NCBI RefSeq assembly: GCF_018417535.1
Contig: NZ_CP070979.1
Location: 1,054,001 to 1,118,000 of the forward strand
Direction: 5' to 3'
Length of the DNA stretch: 64,000 nt
From: Burkholderia pyrrocinia
GTDB taxonomy: Bacteria; Pseudomonadota; Gammaproteobacteria; Burkholderiales; Burkholderiaceae
This document shows, in pieces, positions 48,536 through 57,570 of this stretch (position 1 is its first letter; every line of letters begins with the position of its first letter). The notes under the pieces are model-generated. The model was not told the origin of the DNA. It saw nothing but the letters and a program-made list of their open reading frames with translations, and ran no database searches. Made by a program: the position numbers and the translations under genes.

Positions 48536-50203
48536 ATGCCTGATGGAGCAACCGCCCGGGCGGTGCCGGCTTACGCCGACGCCGCGGCCCGGTTCAGTAT
48601 CGAGACCGCCGCCGCGCATCTGCACGGCGACCTGGAGCGCGGCCTGAACGCGTGCGTCGAATGCTGCGACCGGCACGCATCGGCGGACGCGATCGCGCTC
48701 GACTGGATCGACGCCGGCGGGCAGCACCGCCGCTTCACGTTCGCGCAGATGCAGGCGCTGTCGGCACGCGTCGCGAACCTGCTGGTCGCGCAGGGCGTGA
48801 AGCCGGGCGACGTGGTGGCCGGCCTGTTGCCGCGCACACCCGAGCTCGTCGCGACGATCCTCGGCACGTGGCGCGCGGGCGCCGTCTACCAGCCGCTGTT
48901 TACCGCGTTCGGCCCGAAGGCGATCGAGCATCGTTTGCGGATGAGCGACGCGCGCCTGGTCGTGACCAACGTCGCGAATCGCGCGAAGCTCGACGAGATC
49001 GCCGATTGCCCGCCGGTCGCGACGGTGCGCGAGCCGGGCGACGCGCTGCCGGAACGCGACATCGATTTCCGCGCGGCGCTCGACGCGCAGTCCGACTCGT
49101 TCGAACCGGTGCTGCGCAAGGGCACGGACCTGTTCATGATGATGTCGACGTCGGGCACGACGGGCCTGCCGAAGGGCGTGCCGGTGCCGCTGCGTGCGCT
49201 GCTCGCGTTCGGCGCGTACATGCGCGACGCGGTCGACCTGCGCGAAGGCGACCGGTTCTGGAACATCGCCGATCCGGGCTGGGCGTACGGCCTCTATTAC
49301 GCGATCACGGGCCCGCTGCTGCTCGGTCACGCGACGACGCTCTACGAGGGCGGCTTCACGGTCGACAGCACGTATGACGTGATTGAACGGCTCGGCATCA
49401 CGAGCCTCGCCGGCTCGCCGACCGCGTACCGGATGCTGATGGCGGCCGGTCCGGAAGCGGCGGTGCGCGTGAAGGGCAGGCTGCGCGTGGTCAGCAGCGC
49501 GGGCGAACCGCTGAATCCGGAAGTCGTGCGCTGGTTCGACGCGGCGCTCGGCGCGCCGATCTACGATCACTACGGCCAGACCGAACTCGGGATGGTCGTG
49601 AACAATCATCACGGGCTCGCGCACGTCGTGCACGCCGGTTCGGCCGGCTTCGCGATGCCCGGTTATCGCGTCGCGGTGCTCGACGAAGCGAGCCGCGAGC
49701 TCGGCCCAGGCGAGCCCGGCAACCTCGCGATCGACATCGCGCGCTCGCCGTTGCTGTGGTTCCACGGCTACTGGCAGCAGGACACGCCGGCGATCGCAGG
49801 CGGCTACTACCGGACCGGCGACAACGTCGAGCTCGAGCCGGACGGCACCGTGAGTTTCATCGGCCGCGCGGACGACGTGATCACGTCGTCCGGCTACCGG
49901 ATCGGCCCGTTCGACGTGGAAAGCGCGCTGATCGAGCATCCGGCCGTCAGCGAAGCTGCCGTGATCGGCGTGCCCGATCCGGAGCGCACGGAGATCGTCA
50001 AGGCGTTCGTCGTGCTGTCGAAGGGCTTCGACGGCACGCCGGCGCTGGCCGAGGAATTGAGCCTGCACGTGAAGCGGCGGCTGTCCGCCCACGCCTATCC
50101 TCGCGCGATCGACTTCGTCGACGCGCTGCCGAAAACCCCGAGCGGCAAGATCCAGCGCTTCGTACTGCGCAAGATGGAAGCCGAGAAGGCCGCTCAACCC
50201 TGA
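48536..50203 (+). CDS. acyl-CoA synthetase (AMP-forming)
   Basis: A 555-residue ANL-superfamily enzyme activating a short carboxylic acid with ATP and CoA. Motifs are A3 [19 protein letters not shown] (phosphate loop), A5 [12 protein letters not shown]7 [14 protein letters not shown], and the C-terminal [14 protein letters not shown] with the adenylation Lys. The sequence is closest in style to acetyl/propionyl/butyryl-CoA synthetase-like proteins. AGGAGA at 48525-48530 precedes the ATG at 48536. It is the first gene of an operon with the SDR (13 bases on) and thiolase (18 bases on), a small beta-oxidation-like set. Confidence 0.9.
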   Translation: MPDGATARAVPAYADAAARFSIETAAAHLHGDLERGLNACVECCDRHASADAIALDWIDAGGQHRRFTFAQMQALSARVANLLVAQGVKPGDVVAGLLPRTPELVATILGTWRAGAVYQPLFTAFGPKAIEHRLRMSDARLVVTNVANRAKLDEIADCPPVATVREPGDALPERDIDFRAALDAQSDSFEPVLRKGTDLFMMMSTSGTTGLPKGVPVPLRALLAFGAYMRDAVDLREGDRFWNIADPGWAYGLYYAITGPLLLGHATTLYEGGFTVDSTYDVIERLGITSLAGSPTAYRMLMAAGPEAAVRVKGRLRVVSSAGEPLNPEVVRWFDAALGAPIYDHYGQTELGMVVNNHHGLAHVVHAGSAGFAMPGYRVAVLDEASRELGPGEPGNLAIDIARSPLLWFHGYWQQDTPAIAGGYYRTGDNVELEPDGTVSFIGRADDVITSSGYRIGPFDVESALIEHPAVSEAAVIGVPDPERTEIVKAFVVLSKGFDGTPALAEELSLHVKRRLSAHAYPRAIDFVDALPKTPSGKIQRFVLRKMEAEKAAQP

Positions 50204-50216
50204 ATACGGATTGCTA

Positions 50217-50984
50217 ATGAATATCAAGGATCGCGTTTTTCTGATTACGGGCGCCAGTTCGGGCCTCGGCGCCGCGGTGGCGCGCATGGTCGTTGCGGAA
50301 GGCGGCAAGGCCGTGCTGCTGGATGTCAATGACGATGCCGGCGCGGGCCTCGCGCACGAACTTGGCGCGGCCGCGCGCTTCGTGAAGACCGACGTAACGA
50401 GCGAAGCCGACGGGCAGGCGGCCGTCGCCGCCGCGCGCGACGCGTTCGGCCGCATCGACGCGCTCGTCAACTGCGCGGGCGTCGCGCCGGGCGAGAAGGT
50501 CGTCGGCCGCGACGGTCCGCACTCGCTGGACCGCTTCGCGCGCGCGGTGTCGATCAATCTCGTCGGCACGTTCAACATGATCCGGCTGGCCGCCGAAGCG
50601 ATGTCGAAGCAGGACGCCGACGCGGAAGGCGAGCGCGGCGTGATCGTCAACACCGCGTCGGTCGCGGCGTTCGACGGGCAGATCGGGCAGGCCGCGTATG
50701 CGGCGTCGAAGAGCGGCGTGGTGGGCATGACGCTGCCGATCGCGCGCGAACTCGCACGGTTCGGCATTCGTGTCGTGACGGTCGCGCCCGGCATCTTCGC
50801 GACGCCGATGATGGCCGGCATGCCGCAGGACGTGCAGGACGCGCTCGGCAAGAGCGTGCCATTCCCGCCGCGGCTCGGCCGCCCGGAAGAATTTGCGGCG
50901 CTGGTGCGCCACATCGCCGAGAACACGATGCTGAACGGCGAAGTCATCCGTCTCGATGGCGCGTTGCGCATGGCACCGCGCTGA
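50217..50984 (+). CDS. SDR dehydrogenase, 3-hydroxyacyl-CoA dehydrogenase type (HSD10-like)
   Basis: A 255-residue classical short-chain dehydrogenase. NAD-binding [12 protein letters not shown] is at residues 11-22, the [13 protein letters not shown] segment follows strand 4, and the catalytic site is Ser in NTASVAAF with YAASK downstream. The pattern of an interrupted central loop ([17 protein letters not shown]) and the end [15 protein letters not shown] match HSD10/type-2 3-hydroxyacyl-CoA dehydrogenases. It probably oxidises the 3-hydroxyacyl-CoA formed in the pathway begun by the synthetase and finished by the thiolase. The ATG at 50217 is chosen; a TTG at 50211 is also in frame. Confidence 0.9.
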   Translation: MNIKDRVFLITGASSGLGAAVARMVVAEGGKAVLLDVNDDAGAGLAHELGAAARFVKTDVTSEADGQAAVAAARDAFGRIDALVNCAGVAPGEKVVGRDGPHSLDRFARAVSINLVGTFNMIRLAAEAMSKQDADAEGERGVIVNTASVAAFDGQIGQAAYAASKSGVVGMTLPIARELARFGIRVVTVAPGIFATPMMAGMPQDVQDALGKSVPFPPRLGRPEEFAALVRHIAENTMLNGEVIRLDGALRMAPR

Positions 50985-51002
50985 CACTGGAGGAAGCGAA
51001 TC

Positions 51003-52193
51003 ATGACGACTCAGGATCCGATCGTAATCGTTGGCACGGCGCGTACGCCGATGGGTGGTTTTCAGGGCGACCTGGCGGCGGCCAGCGCGAGCGATCTCGG
51101 CGCGGTGGCGATTCGCGCGGCGCTCGAGCGCGCGAACGTGCCGGCCGAGCGCATCGATGAAATCGTGTTCGGTTGTGTGCTGCCGGCCGGACAGGGCCAG
51201 GCGCCGGCGCGGCAGGCCGCGCTGAAGGCCGGGCTGCCGCTTGCGGCGGGTGCAACCACGGTCAACAAGATGTGCGGCTCCGGGATGAAGGCCGCGATGT
51301 TCGCGCACGATCTGCTGCTGGCGGGTTCGGCGGGCGTGGCCGTCGCGGGCGGGATGGAAAGCATGACGAATGCGCCGTACCTGCTGCCGAAAGCGCGCGC
51401 GGGGATGCGGATGGGCCACGGCCAGGTGCTCGACCACATGTTCCTCGACGGGCTCGAGGACGCGTATGAAAAAGGCCGCCTGATGGGCACGTTCGCCGAA
51501 GATTGCGCGCAGGCGTACCAGTTCACGCGCGAGGCGCAGGATGCGTTCGCGATCGCGTCGCTGACGCGTGCGCAACGCGCGATCGCCGAAGGGCATTTCG
51601 TGTCGGAGATCGCACCGGTGACCGTGAAGGCCGGCAAGACCGAAGCGGTCGTGTCGATCGACGAGCAGCCGGGCAACGCGAAGCTCGACAAGATCCCGAC
51701 GCTGAAGCCGGCGTTCCGCGACGGCGGTACGGTGACGGCCGCGAACGCGTCGTCGATCTCGGACGGTGCTGCCGCGCTCGTGATGATGCGCCGCTCGGAA
51801 GCGGAACGCCTCGGCCTCACGCCGAAGGCCGTGATCGTCGGGCATTCGACTTATGCGGACAAGCCGGGCCTGTTCGCGACCGCGCCGATCGGTGCGCTGC
51901 GCAAGCTGTCGGAGAAAACCGGCTGGAACCTGCGCGACGTCGATCTGTTCGAGATCAACGAAGCGTTCGCGGTGGTGCCGATGGCCGCGATGCGCGATCT
52001 CGACCTGCCGCACGAGAAGGTCAACGTGCACGGCGGCGCGTGCGCGCTCGGGCATCCGATCGGCGCATCGGGTGCGCGCGTGATGGTGACGCTGCTGGCC
52101 GCGCTCGAAACGTATGGCCTGAAGCGCGGCATCGCATCGCTGTGCATCGGCGGCGGCGAGGCGACGGCCATCGCGATCGAGCGCATCGCGTAA
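51003..52193 (+). CDS. acetyl-CoA acetyltransferase (thiolase)
   Basis: A 396-residue thiolase. The acyl-carrying Cys91 is in VNKMCGSGMKAAM; the base His is in GGACALGHPIGASGARV and the second Cys in SLCIGGGEATA. NEAFAVVPM also fits. It cleaves or forms acetoacetyl-CoA-type 3-ketoacyl-CoA. GGAGGAAGCG precedes the ATG. It is the last gene of the operon and is followed by a strong terminator. Confidence 0.93.
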   Translation: MTTQDPIVIVGTARTPMGGFQGDLAAASASDLGAVAIRAALERANVPAERIDEIVFGCVLPAGQGQAPARQAALKAGLPLAAGATTVNKMCGSGMKAAMFAHDLLLAGSAGVAVAGGMESMTNAPYLLPKARAGMRMGHGQVLDHMFLDGLEDAYEKGRLMGTFAEDCAQAYQFTREAQDAFAIASLTRAQRAIAEGHFVSEIAPVTVKAGKTEAVVSIDEQPGNAKLDKIPTLKPAFRDGGTVTAANASSISDGAAALVMMRRSEAERLGLTPKAVIVGHSTYADKPGLFATAPIGALRKLSEKTGWNLRDVDLFEINEAFAVVPMAAMRDLDLPHEKVNVHGGACALGHPIGASGARVMVTLLAALETYGLKRGIASLCIGGGEATAIAIERIA

Positions 52194-52216
52194 CGCATCG
52201 CACGCACGCTGCGACG

Positions 52217-52270
52217 CGGGCGACGGGTATTGCGCAGGGAGCACCTGCGCGTTACCCGTCGCCCGTTTTT
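52217..52270 (+). terminator. terminator of the thiolase operon
   Basis: CGGGCGACGGGTA (52217-52229) pairs with TACCCGTCGCCCG (52253-52265), followed by five T. The loop holds a second stem (TGCGCAG...CTGCGC). Confidence 0.92.
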
Positions 52271-52294
52271 CATTCGGCGGATCGCGCGGTCGCG

Positions 52295-52987
52295 CTACGG
52301 CTTCGCGTTCGGCGATACCGCGGCGCACGCGCGAATCACGAGCTGCACGACCTGTTCGGTCTTCTCGTCGAAGGCCTTCCGCGTGAACGCACGCTTGCCG
52401 CTCAACGCGCGGATCTGCGCATCGAAATCCGCATAGTGCTGCGTGGTGGCCCAGATCAGGTACATCAGCGCATGCGCATCGATCGGCGCGAGCAGCCCGC
52501 GCGCGATCCAGCCGTCGATCACCTTCACGCGCGTGTCGAACCACGGCTTCACGCGTTCCGACAGGATGTCCTGCATGTGGGCCGCACCGTGGATGATCTC
52601 GTTGGCCCAGACCTTCGAGCCGAGCGGGCGCCGCCGCGACAGATCCATCTTCGCACGCACGTAGCCGCCGATCGCTTCCACCGGATCGTCGCCGGCCTCG
52701 AACGTGCCGGCCGCGCGATGCCAGTCCTCGAACAGGTCGTCGAGCACGCGGCGGTACAGCGCGAGCTTGGTCGGGAAGTAGTAATGCAGGTTCGCCTTCG
52801 GCAGGCCGGCGCGTTCCGCGATCATCGCGGTGCTCGCGCCGTCGAGCCCGCGTTCCGCGAATACGGCTTCCGCGCAGGCGAGCAGATGCGCTTCGTTGGA
52901 CTCGCGGATGTGCGCCTTGCGTCGCCGCAAAGGCGCGGACGTTTCGTCGTTGTCGGTCGCTTCGGCTGCCGCCTCGTCATGTCTCAT
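52295..52987 (-). CDS. RutR-like TetR regulator of pyrimidine catabolism
   Basis: A 230-residue TetR protein. After an acidic N-terminal tail and RRRK, the HTH is HLLACAEAVFAERGLDGAST, then AGLPKANLHYYFPTKLALYR. The C-terminal domain fits the RutR/YcdC type (DPVEAIGGYVRAKMDLSRRR, then WANEIIHGAAHMQDIL and YLIWATTQHYADFD), which binds uracil and releases DNA. It diverges from the beta-ureidopropionase gene and a palindrome at 53165-53182 lies between, so it is the likely uracil-responsive repressor of the whole cluster. Confidence 0.9.
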   Translation of the reverse strand: MRHDEAAAEATDNDETSAPLRRRKAHIRESNEAHLLACAEAVFAERGLDGASTAMIAERAGLPKANLHYYFPTKLALYRRVLDDLFEDWHRAAGTFEAGDDPVEAIGGYVRAKMDLSRRRPLGSKVWANEIIHGAAHMQDILSERVKPWFDTRVKVIDGWIARGLLAPIDAHALMYLIWATTQHYADFDAQIRALSGKRAFTRKAFDEKTEQVVQLVIRACAAVSPNAKP

Positions 52988-53343
52988 CGTTGCCCTCGCG
53001 CGGCGGGCATGCCGCGTTGGGCTTCATTCTAGCCGCTGATCCACGTCGAACGCACGCGTGCGCACGCCACGCGTCGGCCGCGATGCTGCGTTGCGATGGC
53101 ACGTTTCTCGCTCTATCGAGTCACGCAAGAAAGACATTGCCTTGGTCATTTTGATCGTCTAAAACCTGTCCAATCGGACAGGATTCGACGAGCGACGGAA
53201 GGCGGTTCCGGCGATTCGTCGGACGAACTTCGCGCACGACCGGGACATGCACCGCGTATGGGCGCGTATGCCCCGAAACAGGCATTGCATGCACCGGCAT
53301 CGACCGGGCTGACGACATCACCGACCCCACAGGAGCGATGCGA
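52988..53343. other. divergent control region of the pyrimidine cluster
   Basis: These 356 bases separate the RutR-like gene from the catabolic genes. They carry the palindrome at 53165-53182 and a promoter candidate pointing right (TTGCCT 53137-53142, TAAAAC 53160-53165, 17-base spacer). No gene is seen. Confidence 0.6.
53165..53182. promoter_or_regulatory. candidate RutR-type operator
   Basis: CCTGTCC-AATC-GGACAGG: perfect 7-base arms around a 4-base centre, overlapping the -10 of the rightward promoter candidate. It resembles the known RutR site in form (TGACCA...TGGTCA) but has GTCC/GGAC arms. Confidence 0.65.
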
Positions 53344-54624
53344 ATGAACGCGGTATCGGAAGCAGTGAAGCGGCCGGTCTTCGACCCGTCGATCAAGGTT
53401 GACGGCAAGCGGTTGTGGGACAGCCTGATGGAAGTCGCGAAGATCGGCGCGACGCCGAAGGGCGGTGTGTGCCGTCTCGCGCTGACCGATCTCGACAAGG
53501 CCGGCCGCGACCTGATCGTCGGCTGGGCGAAGGCCACCGGCTGCACGGTGACGGTCGATACGATGGGCAACGTGTTCATGCGCCGCGCGGGCCGCGTGGC
53601 CGACGCGGCGCCGGTCGTCACCGGCTCGCACGCGGATTCGCAGCCGACGGGCGGCCGCTTCGACGGCATCTACGGCGTGCTCGGCGGCCTCGAGGTGATT
53701 CGCAGCCTCAACGATCACGGGATCGAGACCGAGCATCCGGTCGAGGTCGTGATCTGGACCAACGAGGAGGGCTCGCGCTTCGCGCCCGCGATGGTCGCGT
53801 CCGGCGTGTTCGCGGGTGTGTTCCCGCTCGAATACGGGCTGTCGCGCAAGGACGTCGACGGCAAGACGATCGGCGAGGAACTGGCGCGCATCGGCTACGC
53901 GGGCGACGTGCCGTGCGGCGGGCGCAAGCTGCACGCGGCGTTCGAACTGCATATCGAGCAGGGGCCGATACTCGAAGCGGAATGCAAGACGATCGGTGTC
54001 GTGACCGATGCGCAGGGGCAGCGCTGGTACGAGATCACGTTCACCGGGCAGGAAGCGCATGCGGGGCCGACACCGATGCCGCGTCGTCGCGACGCGCTGC
54101 TCGGCGCGTCGCGCGTGGTCGATCTCGTCAACCGGATCGGCCTCGAGCATGCGCCGTTCGGCTGCGCGACGGTCGGCATGATGCAGGTCTACCCGAACTC
54201 GCGCAACGTGATTCCCGGCCGCGTGTTCTTCACCGTCGATTTCCGTCATCCGGACGACGCCGTGCTCGCGAAGATGGATGCCGCGCTGCGTGATGGCGTC
54301 GCGCGCATCGCGGCCGGCATCGGGCTCGAAACGGAACTCGAGCAGATTTTCTACTACAAGCCCGTCGCGTTCGATCCGGCATGCGTGGAGGCCGTGCGCG
54401 GCGCGGCCGATCGCTTCGGCTACTCGCACCGCGACATCGTGTCGGGCGCGGGGCACGACGCATGCTATCTGGCGCAGGTCGCGCCGACGTCGATGGTGTT
54501 CGTGCCGTGTGTCGACGGCATCAGCCACAACGAGATCGAGGACGCGACGCCCGCGTGGATCGAGGCCGGCGCGAACGTGCTGCTGCACGCGATGCTGTCG
54601 CGCGCATGCGAGCCGGCTTCATGA
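53344..54624 (+). CDS. N-carbamoyl-beta-alanine amidohydrolase (beta-ureidopropionase), M20 family
   Basis: A 426-residue Zn/Mn-dependent amidohydrolase of the M20/hydantoin-carbamoylase group. Metal-ligand segments are TGSHADSQPTGGRFDGIYG, WTNEEGSRFAPAM, and FELHIEQGPILE; the dimer-bridging substrate loop is FTGQEAHAGPTPM and the C-terminal His is in SHNEIE. In this cluster it should convert N-carbamoyl-beta-alanine to beta-alanine, CO2 and ammonia, the last step of reductive uracil breakdown; allantoate amidohydrolase is a close relative and cannot be excluded on sequence alone. AGGAG at 53331-53335 suits the ATG at 53344 better than the one at 53338. Confidence 0.88.
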   Translation: MNAVSEAVKRPVFDPSIKVDGKRLWDSLMEVAKIGATPKGGVCRLALTDLDKAGRDLIVGWAKATGCTVTVDTMGNVFMRRAGRVADAAPVVTGSHADSQPTGGRFDGIYGVLGGLEVIRSLNDHGIETEHPVEVVIWTNEEGSRFAPAMVASGVFAGVFPLEYGLSRKDVDGKTIGEELARIGYAGDVPCGGRKLHAAFELHIEQGPILEAECKTIGVVTDAQGQRWYEITFTGQEAHAGPTPMPRRRDALLGASRVVDLVNRIGLEHAPFGCATVGMMQVYPNSRNVIPGRVFFTVDFRHPDDAVLAKMDAALRDGVARIAAGIGLETELEQIFYYKPVAFDPACVEAVRGAADRFGYSHRDIVSGAGHDACYLAQVAPTSMVFVPCVDGISHNEIEDATPAWIEAGANVLLHAMLSRACEPAS

Positions 54625-54751
54625 CGAATCGACCTTAGCAGCCGGCAGGCTGCGCATCGCCTGACCGAAGGATTCCTCAGCGTGACCGCCCCGACTGTGC
54701 ATTCGCAGCCGGCGGGGACGGCTTTGTCTCCACCCAGTCGAAGGAACGCGT

Positions 54752-56089
54752 ATGACCACCAAGCCAACTGGCGATATCGCCGCGCATCGCCTGTCGTCCA
54801 CGCAACTCTCGTGCGAATTCGCCGATATCGCGCCGCTGCTCGATCCGACTGCCGCGGCGGCCGCTGCCAGCCGCTGCCACTACTGCTACGACGCGCCGTG
54901 CGTGCAGGCATGCCCGACGCAGATCGATATCCCGAGCTTCATCCGCAAGATCGGCAACGGCAACCTGAAAGGCGCCGCGACCGACATCCTTTCCGCGAAC
55001 CCGCTCGGCGGGATGTGTGCGCGGGTATGCCCGACCGAGATCCTGTGCGAAGGCGCATGCGTGCGTAACCACCAGGATGCGCAGCCGGTCGCGATCGGCG
55101 CGCTGCAGCGGCACGCGACCGACTGGGCGATGGCAACCGGTGCGGTGCGCTTCACGCGCGCGCCCGATACGGGTCGCCAGGTTGCGGTGGTCGGCGCGGG
55201 GCCGGCCGGGCTCGCGTGCGCGCACCGGCTCGCACTGGCCGGGCACCGCGTGACGCTGTTCGACGCGCGCCCGAAAGCCGGTGGTCTGAACGAATACGGG
55301 ATCGCCGCGTACAAGACCGTTGACGATTTCGCGCAGCGCGAAGTCGAGTGGCTGCTGTCGGTCGGTGGCATCACGCTGAAGACGGGCGTCGCGCTTGGAC
55401 GCGACATGACGCTCGACACGCTGCGCGAGCAGCACGACGCGGTGTTTCTCGCGATGGGCCTCGGCGGCGTGCGCGCGCTCGCGATCGATGGCGAGCAACT
55501 GGCCGGCGTGATGAACGCGGTCGACTTCATCGAGCAGGTGCGGCAGGCCGACGGGCTGGAGAACGTGCCGGTCGGGCGGCGCGTGGTCGTGATCGGCGGT
55601 GGCAATACGGCCATCGATGCGGCCGTGCAGAGCCGCAAGCTCGGCGCCGGGCGCGTGACGATGGTCTACCGGCGCGGCGTGGACGCGATGAGTGCGACGT
55701 GGGCCGAACGCGAGTTCGCGCAGAAGAGCGGCGTCACGCTCGTCACGCACGCGAAGCCCGTGCGCATGGCGGGCGCGAACGGGCAGGTGACGGGCGTCGA
55801 GTTCGAAGCGGCATCGGGCGAGCGCTTTACCGTCGATGCGGACATGGTGCTGAAGGCGATCGGCCAGACGCTGGTGCCCGACGGCATCGCCGCCGCATTG
55901 CTGACGGCCGACGGCACGCGCATCGCGGTGGACGCGGACGGGCGCACCGCACTGCCCGACGTGTGGGCCGGCGGCGATTGCGCGGCAACGGGCGGCATCG
56001 ACCTCACGGTGCAGGCCGTGCAGGACGGCAAGCGTGCGGCCGCATCGATCGACGCGGCGCTCGCATTGCGCGACGCGAAGGCGGCCTGA
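54752..56089 (+). CDS. preT: NAD-dependent dihydropyrimidine dehydrogenase subunit PreT
   Basis: A 445-residue flavin/iron-sulfur subunit that passes electrons from NADH to PreA. The N-terminal region has the two Cys-rich clusters CHYCYDAPCVQACPTQ and CARVCPTEILCEGACVRN. FAD is bound at VAVVGAGPAGLACAHRLALA (about residues 145-165), NAD(P)H at VVVIGGGNTAIDAAVQSRKL, and a final VWAGGDCAATGGIDLTVQAV completes the GltD-like fold. AAGGAA precedes the ATG. It lies directly upstream of preA on the same strand. Confidence 0.93.
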   Translation: MTTKPTGDIAAHRLSSTQLSCEFADIAPLLDPTAAAAAASRCHYCYDAPCVQACPTQIDIPSFIRKIGNGNLKGAATDILSANPLGGMCARVCPTEILCEGACVRNHQDAQPVAIGALQRHATDWAMATGAVRFTRAPDTGRQVAVVGAGPAGLACAHRLALAGHRVTLFDARPKAGGLNEYGIAAYKTVDDFAQREVEWLLSVGGITLKTGVALGRDMTLDTLREQHDAVFLAMGLGGVRALAIDGEQLAGVMNAVDFIEQVRQADGLENVPVGRRVVVIGGGNTAIDAAVQSRKLGAGRVTMVYRRGVDAMSATWAEREFAQKSGVTLVTHAKPVRMAGANGQVTGVEFEAASGERFTVDADMVLKAIGQTLVPDGIAAALLTADGTRIAVDADGRTALPDVWAGGDCAATGGIDLTVQAVQDGKRAAASIDAALALRDAKAA

Positions 56090-56153
56090 ACGCACGGCGC
56101 ACGCAACGCACCACGAGCACAACGATAGCGACCCCACTCTCACGGAGCCGAAC

Positions 56154-57470
56154 ATGGCCGACCTTCGCTGCACCATCGCGGGCATCACTTCGCCGAATCC
56201 CTTCTGGCTCGCGTCCGCGCCGCCGACCGACAAGGCCTACAACGTCAACCGCGCGTTCGAGGCGGGCTGGGGCGGCGTCGTCTGGAAGACGCTCGGGCTC
56301 GATCCGCACGTCGTCAACGTCAGTTCGCGCTACGGCGCCGTGCAGTGGAACGGCCAGCGCATCGCGGGGCTGAACAACATCGAGCTGATCACCGACCGCC
56401 CGCTCGACGTGAACCTGAGAGAGATCGCGCAGGTAAAGCGCGACTGGCCGGACCGCGCGCTGATCGTGTCGCTGATGGTGCCGTGCAACGAGCGCGACTG
56501 GAAATGGATCCTGCCGCTCGTCGAGGATACGGGCGCCGACGCGGTCGAGCTGAACTTCGGCTGCCCGCACGGGATGAGCGAACGCGGGATGGGCGCGGCC
56601 GTCGGGCAAGTGCCCGAATACGTCGAGATGGTCACGCGCTGGGTCAAGGAGGGCACGAAGCTGCCGTGCCTCGTGAAGCTCACGCCGAACATCAGCGACA
56701 TCCGGATGGGGTCGCGCGCCGCATACAAGGGCGGTGCGGACGGCGTGTCGCTGATCAACACGATCAATTCGATCGTCGCGGTCGATCTCGATCACATGGC
56801 GCCGATGCCGACCGTCGACGGCAAGGGCACGCACGGCGGCTATTGCGGCCCGGCGGTCAAGCCGATCGCGCTGAACATGGTCGCGGAGATCGCGCGCGAT
56901 CCGGAAACGCCGAACCTGCCGATCTCGGGCATCGGCGGGATCTCGACGTGGCGCGATGCGGCCGAGTTCATGGTGCTCGGCGCCGGCAGCGTGCAGGTGT
57001 GCACCGCCGCGATGCATTACGGCTTCCGGATCGTGTCGGATCTCGCCGACGGGCTGTCGAACTGGATGGACGAGAAGGGTTATGCGACGCTAGACGACGT
57101 GCGCGGCCGCGCGGTACCGAACGTGACCGACTGGAAATACCTGAACCTGAAGTACGACATCAAGGCGCGCATCGACCAGGACCGCTGCATCCAGTGCGGG
57201 CTGTGCCATATCGCGTGCGAGGACACGTCGCACCAGGCGATCACGCGCGAGAAGGACGGCATGCGGCACTTCGAAGTAATCGATTCGGCGTGCGTCGGGT
57301 GCAATCTTTGCATGCATGTGTGTCCGGTCGAGCAATGCATCACGATGGAGCGCGTCGACTCGGGCGACTACGCGAACTGGACCACGCATCCGAACAACCC
57401 GGCGAGTGCCGAAGCGGGGGCGAGTGCGGGCCCGGCGGCGGCATCCGAGAAGCACGCGAAGGCGGCTTGA
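56154..57470 (+). CDS. preA: NAD-dependent dihydropyrimidine dehydrogenase subunit PreA
   Basis: A 438-residue flavin subunit that reduces uracil or thymine to the 5,6-dihydro form. The barrel starts ITSPNPFWLASAPPTDKAYN, followed by VELNFGCPHGMSERGMGAAV (FMN/substrate site with the catalytic Cys) and PISGIGGISTWRDAAEFMVL. The C-terminus carries two 4Fe-4S clusters, CIQCGLCHIACED and CVGCNLCMHVCP. The ATG at 56154 is chosen for the homology start. A hairpin with T-run follows. Confidence 0.95.
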   Translation: MADLRCTIAGITSPNPFWLASAPPTDKAYNVNRAFEAGWGGVVWKTLGLDPHVVNVSSRYGAVQWNGQRIAGLNNIELITDRPLDVNLREIAQVKRDWPDRALIVSLMVPCNERDWKWILPLVEDTGADAVELNFGCPHGMSERGMGAAVGQVPEYVEMVTRWVKEGTKLPCLVKLTPNISDIRMGSRAAYKGGADGVSLINTINSIVAVDLDHMAPMPTVDGKGTHGGYCGPAVKPIALNMVAEIARDPETPNLPISGIGGISTWRDAAEFMVLGAGSVQVCTAAMHYGFRIVSDLADGLSNWMDEKGYATLDDVRGRAVPNVTDWKYLNLKYDIKARIDQDRCIQCGLCHIACEDTSHQAITREKDGMRHFEVIDSACVGCNLCMHVCPVEQCITMERVDSGDYANWTTHPNNPASAEAGASAGPAAASEKHAKAA

Positions 57471-57479
57471 CCTGCATCC

Positions 57480-57511
57480 GGCGGCGCGGGAGATCCGGCG
57501 CCGCCGTTTTT
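57480..57511 (+). terminator. hairpin terminator between preA and the transporter gene
   Basis: GGCGGCGC (57480-57487) pairs with GCGCCGCC (57498-57505), followed by GTTTTTC. As it lies inside the cluster it would partly cut transcription, lowering transporter and hydantoinase levels unless a second promoter follows. Confidence 0.7.
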
Positions 57512-57570
57512 CGTTCCCGTGGGCCGGCATCGCGCGATGCCGGCGCTGACGTTTACGTGGAGTGCGTTCG

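Noticed and set aside
48473..51004. 843-codon reverse frame opposite the acyl-CoA synthetase operon
   Set aside because: Shadow of G/C-rich third positions; no family pattern or ribosome-binding site.
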